From Pontederia crassipes (taxonomy: Eukaryota > Streptophyta > Magnoliopsida > Commelinales > Pontederiaceae), in NCBI GenBank assembly GCA_030549335.1, contig CM060183.1, positions 28,347,052 to 28,411,051 of the forward strand: a stretch of 64,000 nt of DNA, read 5' to 3'. A program made the translations under genes and the position numbers. A model generated the notes under the pieces. The model worked only from the letters and a program-made list of their open reading frames with translations, had not been told where the DNA came from and searched no databases. This document shows, piece after piece, positions 1 to 10,230 of this stretch (position 1 is the stretch's first letter; every line of letters starts with the position of its first letter).

Positions 1-736
1 TAGAGCTCGATAGACTTCTGCTTAGTAAATGGGATGATCAACCCATCACGGTGTGCTTGGGAGAGTTGGGATGCCACAGAGCAGGCAGTCCACAACCACT
101 TTGCCCGGAGGTTGTCGTGGGTGAAATACTTGAAACGTGTTAGCACTTTGTCACCAATGGATTGTCTTCCATTGGTGCAGACTCATATGGTGCTCTCCGG
201 TGCCGTTGAAAGTCAAGATCTTTGCTTGGCTTATGCGACGTGAGCGGATCCTCACTCGAGTCTACATAGCGCGGTGGGCTCCCCACGCGAACACTTCTTA
301 TGTTTTTTGTGGGGAGACAGCTGAGGATGATACTCATTTATTCTTTGGATGCCCAATGTCTCGTGAGGTTTGGTCCCGGATGAGCATTAGGGTCGGTGTT
401 CCTCCGGCAGTTGCGGACTTCTGGCAGGCCATGAGGGGACTCAACAGACAAAGACCGGGTTGGAGAGCTCCATTGGCGACCTTTTTTATCGGTGCCTAGG
501 CCATTGGCTTCAGCGCAACCGTGTCTTTTTTTGTGGGGAGAGATGTCAGTAGACAATATTGTACATCACATGTTTTATCTTCTTCGGGAGTGGGATGTTC
601 ATTAGCACCTGTTCTCTTCCTTTTGTTGCTCTTCACTCGAGAGCGCTTCATATGTATACGATGTTTCCTTTCAGTGATATGTAGATACATGGATGACAAC
701 CAAATTGTTAGTCAGCCTTTTCCTTCTAAAAAAAAG
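1..736 (+). mobile_element. 3' end of a LINE (non-LTR retrotransposon), broken
   Basis: This is the tail of a plant L1-type LINE, cut by the window start. Between about 137 and 499 the translation shows the zinc-binding domain that follows plant LINE reverse transcriptases (zf-RVT): 'KIFAWLMRRERILT', then a Cys-containing stretch, then 'DTHLFFGCPMSREVW'. The reading frame changes near 200 and stops at about 499, so it is dead. The 3' untranslated part runs to a short A-tract at 729-736. The same tail occurs again at 3364-3612, which supports the assignment to a repeat family. The catalytic reverse transcriptase itself is not in the window. Confidence 0.8.
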
Positions 737-769
737 GATTGTCTTCCTGTCACCTCCTCATTAATTGGT

Positions 770-1752
770 TTATATTGTTAGAATGATGCCTTTCCTCTGG
801 CGTACATGTGAAAGAATCTCATGTTTGAGTCCCCTTCTTTGAGCCAGGTTTTTCATGATCTTGTCTCCAAGCTGTTTCACGTTAAGATCCTCACTTGCCA
901 CTATCTCTTGATGGCATTTTTTAAAAAAGTTTCTCCACTCTTTCTCCACCTTTTCTCGAAAATCATTCTCTAGTAGCCATGCCTTTTCAAATTTGAAGTA
1001 GGTTCCACAGTGGGAGCCTTCATTTGAATTCCACATCAATAGAATATTGTCAGTAAAAGGCCTCGCCAGAGTGAACATGGTAGGCAGCTGGAACTGTTCT
1101 GTCAGTTCATCTGATGCAAGCTTAGATTTTGTAGATGGAGATGCAGAACTCTGCCAGGTGAAATGACAATTCGCGATTTGAAAATCCATGATGCCCCTGA
1201 GCGTCGATGAAGTCCTGAAAAACCTTGGTTGTGTTGTTTCTTCTGCGTCTCACTGTTGGACGATCCGTTGAGTTGAGGGTCACGTTGAAGTCACTTCTCA
1301 ATTGCCAACAAATGCCAGGAATCGAGATGAAGGTGCAGGTCAGTGGCTCACTGGAAAACATCGTGCTACCCGTACATGCAAGAGACCAGCATCATGAAAC
1401 CATCTGATCTTCTCATGTGAATCACTAAAGCTGAATAGTTTCCAGTATGGACTTCTTCCATCTTAAAGGTATTCTCATTCCAACATATGGAGCATCCTCC
1501 CGAACTTCCAATTGACCTTGGAGAAAGATAACCAGTTAAGAGCACACCCCGAAGCTGCTTTGCAATGCTCTGGTCAATCAACTCCAGTTTGATGTCTTGG
1601 ACCAATGCAACATCCACCCTCCTAGGACTGATCATCAGTTTTGTCCCAAACCCTCTAACATTCCATGTCACAACTTTCATAATCATATAAACGTGGTCGA
1701 TGTCATCACCGAGCTGCTGTAGGCTGAAGAGGACCTCTCGAGCGGCAGTCAT
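770..1752 (-). pseudogene. LINE endonuclease (EEP domain) and following linker, frameshifted
   Basis: Read on the minus strand from 1752 downward, this is the apurinic-type endonuclease of a plant LINE, the enzyme that nicks target DNA for insertion. Visible motifs are 'VVTWNVRGFGTK' (catalytic Asn), 'ALVQDIKLE' (the usual Glu of this motif appears as Asp), 'SSGGCSICWN', and then in a second frame 'RSDFNVTLNSTDR', matching the family GDFN motif. A third frame continues with 'NCHFTWQSS', 'EQFQLPTMFTL', 'MWNSNEGSHCG' and 'FKFEKAWLLENDFREKVE', the usual stretch between endonuclease and reverse transcriptase. At least two frameshifts separate these parts, and the reverse transcriptase is absent. 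Confidence 0.8.
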
Positions 1753-3363
1753 CTTCTTCTTCTAGCTCCCATAGTCATTTTTCATTCCATATGGCAGAAT
1801 CGTGTGCAGAGTCAGGGGGTGGTGCCTAGCTCTTTGGACATCATTGCTGTGGGCGTCAGGATTTTGGGATGAGTCTGATTTGGTTCAACCCCTTTTGTCT
1901 TTCACTGGTGGGTGATGTCATCTCTGGAGTCGTCAAGACATGCCACTTGACCAGCAGTGAGCCGCTCGCCATGTTCTGGTGCTGTTGGGTCGAGCATCTG
2001 TGAGTGGTCCATGTTTCTTCTAATGTCACCTGCTGGGATTCCATGGCATGTGGTAGTGCTGAGCTGAATCAGAATCAGGGATTTTAAGATTGGTTTGATG
2101 CCATGCAGGAGTCCTCCCCCTCTCTCCGCTGATGACTCGATTAATTGTAGAATTAATGAACTAGAGATCCCATCATTCTTGCGATCCTTCAGGCAGATTC
2201 TTCACTTTCCAAATCTGGTGGGTATTTATCGACCATGAGAACCCAATCTCCGACCATGGTCAGGGAACAATCACGATGTGTATGGTGTATTCGAAGTCTC
2301 CAGCCTGCAAGGTCACTGTCTTTGGAACTGAATAGCTTTCATGAACACGTTGGCATGCACTTTAGCTATGTCAAAGATATCATATGTTGGGAAAGAGAGA
2401 TTCTGTAACTGTGGCAAATTGGTATACCACATTGGCAACCACTTCATTGTACCATAGGCGAAGCGGGATTCCTTCGATCATGAGATCTGCTGGGTTCCTC
2501 ATGTCTACATTTCTCCCCTGTTCAGTCGGCGATCAACTTCTCCAGGTTACGTAGGTTTTGCAGCTTTGTCAGCTTGTTTGGAAGGGTCTGGTGACCAGTC
2601 ATCATGAAGGTGAACAGATAGACAAGAGATGATGATTGAGGAGGCTGTATTAGTATGCTTAGTTATCAATTCTTGCACCATTTCCACCGTCGATGCTGAG
2701 CAGAGGAGGCCACCGCACACCCTTGTGGATGCTCAATTCATGCTTAATGTTATTATGGACCATGGAGTCACGATCACTAGTGGCTTGTGCATCATGTGGG
2801 CAGGCCATGGATCCCAGGTTGTTTAATAACAAAGGGACCTCCACATGCCAAACATTTGATTGGGTCCCAACATATCCGTCTTATATGACCCCAGATCCGG
2901 CACCTATATCATTGTGTTCCTTTCTTTCCATCAGCACCTTTATCATTAAGACAAATCTGATTCCACCACCACGTCACCCTCTGGCATCCTCCATTGGCTT
3001 CCTCAGATTCATGTGGTTATGCCTGCTGGAGGAAGTCTCCTGCTTACGTGTGTATGGAAGTCTGTCGATGATAAGTGGGCAATGCTTTATTCCACACCGG
3101 TGTATTTCTTCACCTCAAATGATGAAGTGTATACCTACATTATCTTATAAGAACATAATTGTTACGAATCACACTCCCATGAACACCTTAAAAAAAGTTG
3201 TCCCATGAATGGAGACATATCATGCGTGGTTCAACATAGTAATCTTGCATTTCCAACTTTGGTATAGATTGAAATAAGTTGTGTTCTAACTAGTAATTTA
3301 GGTAATGTGGAAGGCATATCCATATTAGCAATCTAGTAATCTTACACAAGTATATAATATAAC
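1753..3363 (-). mobile_element. LINE 5' part with ORF1 (DUF4283-like) remnant
   Basis: Continues the minus-strand LINE upstream of its endonuclease. At about 2320-2525 the minus strand encodes 'MRNPADLMIEGIPLRLWYN' followed by 'VVANVVYQFATVTES', and in another frame 'YDIFDIAKVHANVF'. This is typical of the DUF4283 RNA-binding/gag-like domain in ORF1 of plant LINEs. A 62-codon open stretch at 1856-2044 (minus) is likely linker from the same protein. The right part (about 2640-3363) has open frames on both strands but no domain I recognise, and its assignment to this element is only by position. Confidence 0.6.
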
Positions 3364-3612
3364 CCTTTGGCTCCAGCGTAACCGAGTTATCTTTCAAGGA
3401 GAGAGATGTCACGTGGATGACGTTATATACCACATTTCTTTTCTTCTTCGTGAGTGGGGTTTTGGATAGTGCTCACACCTCTTTTCTCTTTTTTGCTACT
3501 TTTCACTGTAGAGCATTTTTACTTGTACATGTTGACCATCCTTTTTGACATATATATATTTGGATGACAACCACAAACTTGGTAGTCGTCCTTTTCCCTC
3601 TCAAAAAAAAAA
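3364..3612 (+). mobile_element. Second copy of the LINE 3' end
   Basis: This segment aligns by eye with 504-736: both begin near 'TTGGCTYCAGCG', share 'GAGAGATGTCA' and 'GGATGACAACCA', and end in a run of A after 'TTTTCCYTCTC/T'. It holds only the end of the last ORF and the 3' UTR with a ten-base A tail. It may be an independent insertion, or the 3' half of a twin-primed insertion whose 5' part is the minus-strand LINE just to its left. Confidence 0.75.
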
Positions 3613-4499
3613 GTATACACAAATTTACAAGATCACAGAAGCATTCAAGGGATATCAAGTTGCATTGATTCTTCTAATTTTAGTCATCTTTTCCCATCTA
3701 AAAAACATTAAATTATAACCAACATTATTCAATAAATTCAAGTTCAATCATGCATCATTTACCATTTAAATTTATGCACTGTTAAAATTAAACATATTAC
3801 ATGCATGTCTATAGTAAAAAATGTTTGCATTTGAGGTATCTGACTAAGCATGGTGTATCAATATCTTATATACGGAACGTATTAGACTTAATCTCATGTT
3901 AATCACTAGGAACACCTATTTATTAGGGCTAAAATTGGATAAGCACCGAAAAAAGTTAGGGCAAGATGTGATTTAAGACTCGGTCATCTTGGCCTAAATA
4001 ACTTAATTCGATTTAAATAATCATGGATGCACGCTTTGTGTCTGTAGATGACAAGCAGCATGCATAAACGGTAAGTGACTTGCATAAATGTTCAATGAGA
4101 AAAAAATGAACACATAAAAAAGAATGAAAGTTGTTTGGCACGGATAAATTGTTGTGTCCTGTTTGTTAACTTCTACCATTCAAAATATAACTTCACATGT
4201 TTTAACCTTTGTTCACTCAAGCTCTTTGATTTGCAGGAAGTATCGGTTGTATAATATTATGTTTTATGAAAATCTGAAAGTACATTATATGTACTGTTTC
4301 TTTTGCTACTGTAAATAAATTTGTATTTCAAATTCAAAGGCAAACCTAATTTTGTACATTATTGTGAATTTGAATTTTATACACATTTTTAATTCAGTGG
4401 ATATTCACCTTTTTAGATCATCGGAGTTCATGGGCCAATTGTGATAGCTATGATGAAGAAATACCCTACACAAATACTGACATGAAATTCTGTTTGTAG
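3613..4499. other. AT-rich non-coding stretch, probably intron
   Basis: No ORF, RNA gene or repeat boundary is recognised here. It ends in a good acceptor (TTCTGTTTGTAG) at 4499 for the next exon, so it is probably part of a long intron. I searched for the exon that should precede (end of the PheRS beta catalytic-like domain) and did not find it. Confidence 0.5.
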
Positions 4500-5428
4500 G
4501 AAATCGTGGGACTGGTAGAAAGAATTGTCAAAGTTGTGCGGACACCAGGTGTTCAGTTTGGTGATAACTACTTGAGGCCTTCAAATGTAAGGATGTTAAC
4601 TATGCAACTATTTGTTTCCATCGCCATATCATCTTCCTAATAATGCCATAAATATTTGTTACTGAAGGAGCCTGAGTTTTTTCCAAAAAGACAATGCAGC
4701 ATCATGCTTGGCGACAAGCAAATTGGCAAATTTGGAATAGTTCATCCTGAGGTACATATATTTATTTGAATAGAGCATGATGGTTGAACAGTATATTGCG
4801 GATTTATCTTATTTTTATCCTATTATAATATGCCTTGTACTTTTCAATGATATTCATGTAAAATTGTGCCATTTCAGTGTATGCACTTTTTATACGGCAG
4901 ATTTGTCTTTCTTATTTTTTGATACTATTATAGTATGCCCTGTACTATTCAATGATATTCATGTGCATGCACTTTGGTTAACCTCCTTATCAAAATGTTA
5001 CCCTTAAATTACTATCATAGCTTTATTACCCTTGACAAAATTACTATTCAATCTTTAGTTTAGGACTAAAATTCAGGTTATGTGATTACCAAAGGCGAAG
5101 ATTAATTCAAATGTTATGAAAATTTGGATATTCAAATTTCGGTTTACTGTTGTTATGGATGAGCTACACAAGTTTGCAGATTCTGAATTTGTAGCACTGC
5201 GAATGGAAGCTAGCAATTTGTAGCATTACTGGATTTTCTTGTCATCAGAAAATTAATCTTTTATAGACAATTGAGAAAGAGTACCCCTGCATGCCATCCT
5301 TGTTTTTTAGTCTTGCCGGACTTCTCACGTGTTTGACGAATGTAGTCCCGAATTTTCAGGTCCTGAAGAACTTCGGTATTCCTGACCCATGTTCCTTTGT
5401 GGAGATCGACATCGAGGCCTTGTTATAG
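4500..5428 (+). CDS. FARSB: Phenylalanine--tRNA ligase beta subunit, last three exons
   Basis: The cytosolic PheRS beta chain pairs with the alpha chain to charge tRNA-Phe. Three in-phase exons are visible: 4500-4586 (starts 'EIVGLVERIVKVVR'), 4668-4751 ('EPEFFPKRQCSIML...GKFGIVHPE') and 5360-5428 ('VLKNFGIPDPCSFVEIDIE', stop TAG at 5426-5428). All junctions follow GT-AG: acceptors TTTGTAG, ACTGAAG and TTTTCAG, donors GTAAGG and GTACAT. The motifs FGIVHPEVL-N-F-IPDPCSF-E-DIE are the hallmark C-terminus of eukaryotic/archaeal-type PheRS beta. The rest of the roughly 600-residue protein is not in the preceding 4.5 kb, which is full of LINE sequence. So this is either the end of a gene starting outside the window with a LINE-filled intron, or a truncated copy. 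These exons have no stop or frameshift. Confidence 0.82.
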
Positions 5429-7645
5429 CCATGATTGATCATTATTTGTGTTCTTGAGGTTGCTAAATTTGGTTGGAGAAGTGGCGCCACTATTACCACC
5501 ACTACCGGCACCGACGCAGCCGCAAGTTTATTTAATTTGATTGTTGAGATGTTACTTAAAACATGTTCCAATTTATTTCTCTCAACCAAATAGTTGTCAG
5601 TGAAGATTTGCTATACACATAGGGCTCATATGTTTATTTATAAACTTTTTGGTTTTGCTTTGTAGATTTTGACATCATATCCTTTGTATCCTCTTATTGT
5701 TACTTGCTAGAATTTTCTGTCTACTTTTACTCCCTTTGAACACCTTTCATCTTTCGATGTCCCTTCTTATCTCCACTCATCCTTCCAGCTACACCGCTGA
5801 CCGGCCTTCATTGGCAAGTCCAAGCTGCAGCGGCAGTGTCAGCTAATTGGTAGGCCACTCCCGGCCTTTCAGCCTCGTTGGCCACCACACAAGCACTGAG
5901 CTCTTCCTCCATTGGTGCCCAATCTGTTGAGTTGAGCCCTGTGATCTCTCTCGACTCTGCCCGTCCTTTACCAACCATTTTGGCAGTGTGTTAGCAATTG
6001 AAGCAGTAGTAACCAAAGGTGGACAAGACCGGCCTAGGCCTTGGCAATAGGCCTGAGTTGACCCGGTTTATTTTGGGTTTTCAACTATTGGTTTGGTCCG
6101 GTTCAACTGTCTCACTTGAACCGCGATGATTCTTGTTGTGGTACAGCACAATAATTTTTTTAAAAAAAATGAAAAAAATAGTTATTTTTGTAAAGAAGAC
6201 GGTAATTTAAGTTGCTAAATGTTTGGACCGAGATAAGTTGGTTTACACTTTACATCTTCATTAAATACGTATAATTACTAATTCAGCTATATGTATTATA
6301 ATGTAATATAATATGATGTATGTTTACGACAAAGATATAAGAAGTTTCATTGATAGAAATATAAACATATTTAATATTGCATAATATATTAACATGCTAT
6401 ATATTATCTGGGCGAGATACAATTTGAGTTTTTCATAATTCGAACGTTGTCTCGGCTTTGGTTATGTATTCGGTGAGTTGCAAGAACGTGAAGGGGGGGA
6501 AGAGAGTAATTCTTATACATACATATAAATATATTCATTACATCATTATATATCTTAATTCTTATGTTGACCAAAATCTATCATTAAGAATAATATGTCA
6601 ATGAAATACATAAAATAGTTAAACATATGAAGTATTTTATATATACTCAATGAAATATTTAAGTTCTCTTCCTGACATTTTTATTTTTTAATATTATCAT
6701 ATCAATAAATACTCATGTGAAAAAGAGAGAAAATGTTGCGTCAACATCATATCAACTATGTGATCGAGAAAGACCGAGAACCAGACGATTGATAGTGAAA
6801 AGAACATTTAGTGTAATGAGTTAAAAAATGAAAAACATTCGTGTTATAAATTAAAGTTAGAAGACAATGTTAAACAAGCGTTTGAAAGACATTTCATATA
6901 ATTTTTCCTTCAATTTTGCTGAACTTCCAACTATCCAATTTTCTTAACAGACTTGCATGTGATTGTGTTTTTCGTAAGTTTCAATCAATCTTTCAGGTTT
7001 TAAACACTTGTAGCATGAATAGAACTAGAACATAGGTCTACAATACATGGACAAATCCACATAAGTAGAAGATTATAATAGAAAACACTTGAGTATTTTT
7101 TTAGTTTAATTAACATGTGAATAATGAGGACAATTTAAATAAATAATCAGATCTTTTGAGTATCTTATGGATCATGTACCATATTTCTTACCTTATATAG
7201 ATGTTTTGTGATCTTGCTAACCGGCATCACTTGGTAGCATTACACAATATGTTGTAGTAAATAATGGATCATGTTGCAATATAAATCGCCATTATTTGTC
7301 ATCGTTTACTAGGGAATAATTCAATGAAGATCAACACACCAAGAACCAAAACGTTAGAAAGAAGTGAACATAAAACACAGAGAAAGCTACTCGAAGCATT
7401 ACAACTTTCTGTTGTTGCACTTATCAGAATCCACAGGAGCTTCACGATATCACAATTGAAAAAGGAGAAGAGCAAGGAGCAGGACATGTCCAAAAGGTCA
7501 TCACCATGTAACACGAATTAAAGCGCCTGAGCTAAAAGATTAGTGAGTTTACAGCAAGGAAATCCAACAGTAACTAAAGAGGCAAATTTGTTAGGTCCCG
7601 GAATCGTCATGAACACGAGAAGGAAAGCCGTGCAGCTACGGCCCC
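5429..7645. other. Intergenic, AT-rich
   Basis: 5429 to about 5760 is the likely 3' UTR and flank of the PheRS beta fragment. 5760-6060 has more balanced base composition but no recognisable frame. 6000-6150 looks like a decayed MITE end (GGCCTAGGCCT, ACCCGGTTT). 6150-7300 is very AT-rich with nothing recognised. 7299-7645 is most likely the 3' flank of the H2A.Z gene to the right; short opposing frames there have no known domain. Confidence 0.4.
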
Positions 7646-8414
7646 TCATTCTTTGGAGGACTTGTTGATGAGAGACTTGTGAATGTGAGGGATGACGCCG
7701 CCTCCGGCGATGGTGCCCTTGATGAGGGTGTCGAGCTCCTCGTCCCCGCGGATCGCCAGCTGCAGGTGCCGCGGCGTGATACGCTTCACCTTGAGATCCT
7801 TGCTGGCGTTCCCCGCGAGCTCGAGAACCTCCGCGGTGAGGTACTCCAGGATGGCCGCGGAGTAGACCGCAGCGGTGGCTCCAACTCGACCATTTGCCGC
7901 GATCCTTGTTTTCAGCTGCCGGTGGATTCTACCCACGGGGAACTGCAGATTCGAAAACAGGCGTGAGGATTTATCATCTTTAATTGCTTGGTGTTTTTGC
8001 AGTAGTAAATTTCTCATCAAGCACGGATTTTTGTCCGCGCAACGCAGACTTGAACAAGTATTCGGAAGAATCGCTGAGAAAAAAAGAGTTGAAACCTCTC
8101 GAAAAATATTCTGCATAGGAAACAAAAGAAAACATTTTTTCCTACCTCACGGTGTACATATCACGTTACGCGGAGGGAAACAAGAACACTACACAGGACA
8201 AGCACCAAGAAAGAAAACAAAAGATGCAGACGAAACAAGGGCAAGATATGCAACCCTATCAAGGAACTGATGAGGGCGGCAACAGAGGCAAAAGGGAGGT
8301 CACCTGGAGACCAGCGCGTGAGGAACGTGACACCGGGGGTTTCTTCTTATCCTTGTCCTTGTTTGCCGCCGTCGTCTTTGCCGCCAGAAGGCCCTTCCCT
8401 CCTTTCCCGGCCAT
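7646..8414 (-). CDS. H2A.Z: Histone variant H2A.Z, copy A (GC-rich)
   Basis: H2A.Z replaces H2A in nucleosomes around promoters and is deposited by SWR1-type remodellers. Exon 1 is 8304-8414 (37 codons, starts '[20 protein letters not shown]', ends 'SRSSRAGLQ') and exon 2 is 7646-7942 (98 codons plus TGA). A 361-bp GT-AG intron (GTGACC...CTGCAG) joins them in phase 0, giving 135 residues, the normal family length. Exon 2 has 'FPVGRIHR', the histone fold and the docking stretch '[20 protein letters not shown]', whose acidic-patch residues mark H2A.Z, with the tail '[11 protein letters not shown]'. No SQ-phi-phi tail is present, so it is not H2A.X. Third positions are strongly GC. A second H2A.Z gene lies 1.8 kb to the right in the same orientation. 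A leader intron is possible (CCTGCAG ahead of the start), but its donor is not fixed. Confidence 0.95.
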
Positions 8415-9179
8415 CTCTAGCTCTGAGACCTTGGTACTGCAGGAAGGCGAGAAAGGAAGGACGAAGGGCAGAGCTGGGTAAGGGTGAAAGGCAGGGGAAA
8501 GAAAGCAACAACAAGGATGGAGTGGATCTTTCTTTTCGATTAGAAAGAGGAAATGCAGATGGAGAAGGGCGGGATGGAAAGGGATTTCAAGTGTACGTCG
8601 AAAAATATTAAGCGGGAAAATTTTGGCCTGTGTTTTGGGAGAGGATTTCTCCAATTTGAATCTGGCGGACGAAAGCAAAAGGCAAATGGGATCAAATGGA
8701 GCGACTTGGGTGTAAGTCAATCGTGGCCGTCCATAGCCGCCACCTGTACGCTTGGATCGTGTGAAAAATTTGGCCGGGGATCAGTTCAGCCGCTGTGTTC
8801 CCTCGCCACGAAATTTACGGGTGGGAAGCGAAAACGCCGAGGCGAATACTTGTCCAAAGATAAAACATATGATTTTTTCTTTTTCTATACACAACTTAAT
8901 AAGGGAACATCTCAATTATTTCTAATGACAAAATTTGGATAGAACTTGCTCCAATTTTGTTCAGCAAAAAGTTCTGTTGGAATTTGAGTTTTTTAATTTT
9001 TTTTACTTTTTTCTTTTAATTATTTTTTAACATACATATATTTATTATTTATTAATACATTAGTATTCAGTTTATAAAATTAATTAGAAATATTGTATTA
9101 ATTAAAATTTTAAATTATTTAGACCTAATAATTAAAAAATGTTTTATTAATTATTTAAAATATTTTCTTACTACTTTAG

Positions 9180-9206
9180 TATAATAAGGCTTTGTTGTTG
9201 TTGTTA
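9180..9206 (+). repeat. Truncated RTE-type LINE tail
   Basis: The string ATAAGGCTTTGTTGTTGTTG is the terminal part of plant RTE non-LTR elements, whose tails end in TTG repeats. It is the same end seen in longer form at 26140-26287. Only about 25 bases remain. Confidence 0.5.
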
Positions 9207-10134
9207 CTTTAGTATAATAAAATTATAAAAAAATCATGTTAATTAACAGAATTGATCTAAATATTATATTTATTTATTAATTAAATAAAATTAATGTAAA
9301 ATCCTAGTATAATATTAAATTTATTATAATAGAATTTTATTATTAAAATGTTCAATTGTTTTCTAAAAAGATCATATTATATTTGAATCTTAATTTACGT
9401 AAATTTTAAATAAATAAATACATCTAATATTTTTATTTATGATATATCTCATAAAATAATAAATTATATTTATAATTCTTACTTTTTATCTAAACACCCA
9501 CTAAAATTTATCTATCAAATTAAATTTTAGATTCTCAATCATTATATTTAAAATTAGAATTTCCATTTAAAACTAAAATTTTCATCCAAACACAGCCAAT
9601 GTAAAATTAGTCAGGTAAGTGCTCGAGAGACATGAATGGCATTAAAATTTGCTTAAAAGAACAGAAAAACAAACCCTCACGGCAGAAAAAGGTACATGAT
9701 CGAAAGACGGCAGAACTTTGCGACTCGCAAGTCACAAATAAAACTAACTTTGGATGTCCGATAGCGATGCACAACTACATAAGTTATGAGCGTGCCACAG
9801 CTGTTGCAAACCCTGTGCAACAAACGAGGGGGACGAAAGCATTCGCGCAAAAACAAAAAAAAATAATAAAGCTCGTTGCACTGTACCTACGCAGATAAGG
9901 ATTTGCTGAAAGATCCACAAACAATTATCAACTAGTGGCAAATGTAAATCCATCCTAGTACCAATATAACAACCAATCAAAGAACCGTATAAACCACTGT
10001 TAAAGATATCAGTCTAATGTATATGCTGCAGTTGCGCAGTCTAATTCATCTTGCTATCTTTTACAAACTTGACGACCTATGTAAAACATAAAGATAGGTG
10101 TTTCCACTCATGTTAACATATCTTAGAACTTGAC

Positions 10135-10225
10135 AATTAGGAGACGCTATAAAGACACTAACTACAAGAAGCCCCATATAATTCGCTTATGATTAGGAGG
10201 TACTATAAAGACACTAACTACAAGG
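10135..10225. repeat. 56-bp direct duplication in the 3' flank of H2A.Z B
   Basis: The block ATTAGGAG...CTATAAAGACACTAACTACAAG occurs at about 10136-10169 and again at 10192-10225. It lies immediately after the stop codon of H2A.Z B on the minus strand, so it duplicates part of its probable 3' UTR. Confidence 0.75.
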
Positions 10226-10230
10226 CAAGT

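Larger units (their letters stand above)
8415..10230. other. Upstream region of H2A.Z A and 3' flank of H2A.Z B
   Basis: 8415-8870 is GC-moderate and holds the leader and promoter of copy A; open frames there are read-through of exon 1 or antisense shadows. 8940-9600 is AT-rich and looks like old transposon debris, with an RTE tail inside (see separate entry). 9600-10230 is the 3' flank of copy B; an antisense frame at 9744-9980 has no recognisable domain. Confidence 0.4.

Noticed and set aside
2693..3208. 171-codon plus-strand frame
   Set aside because: No domain; overlaps other frames on both strands within LINE-associated debris.
8259..8720. 153-codon minus frame containing the H2A.Z N-terminus
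   Set aside because: Exon 1 is real, but the frame runs on into the intron past the GTGACC donor and upstream into the leader; it is not a separate protein.
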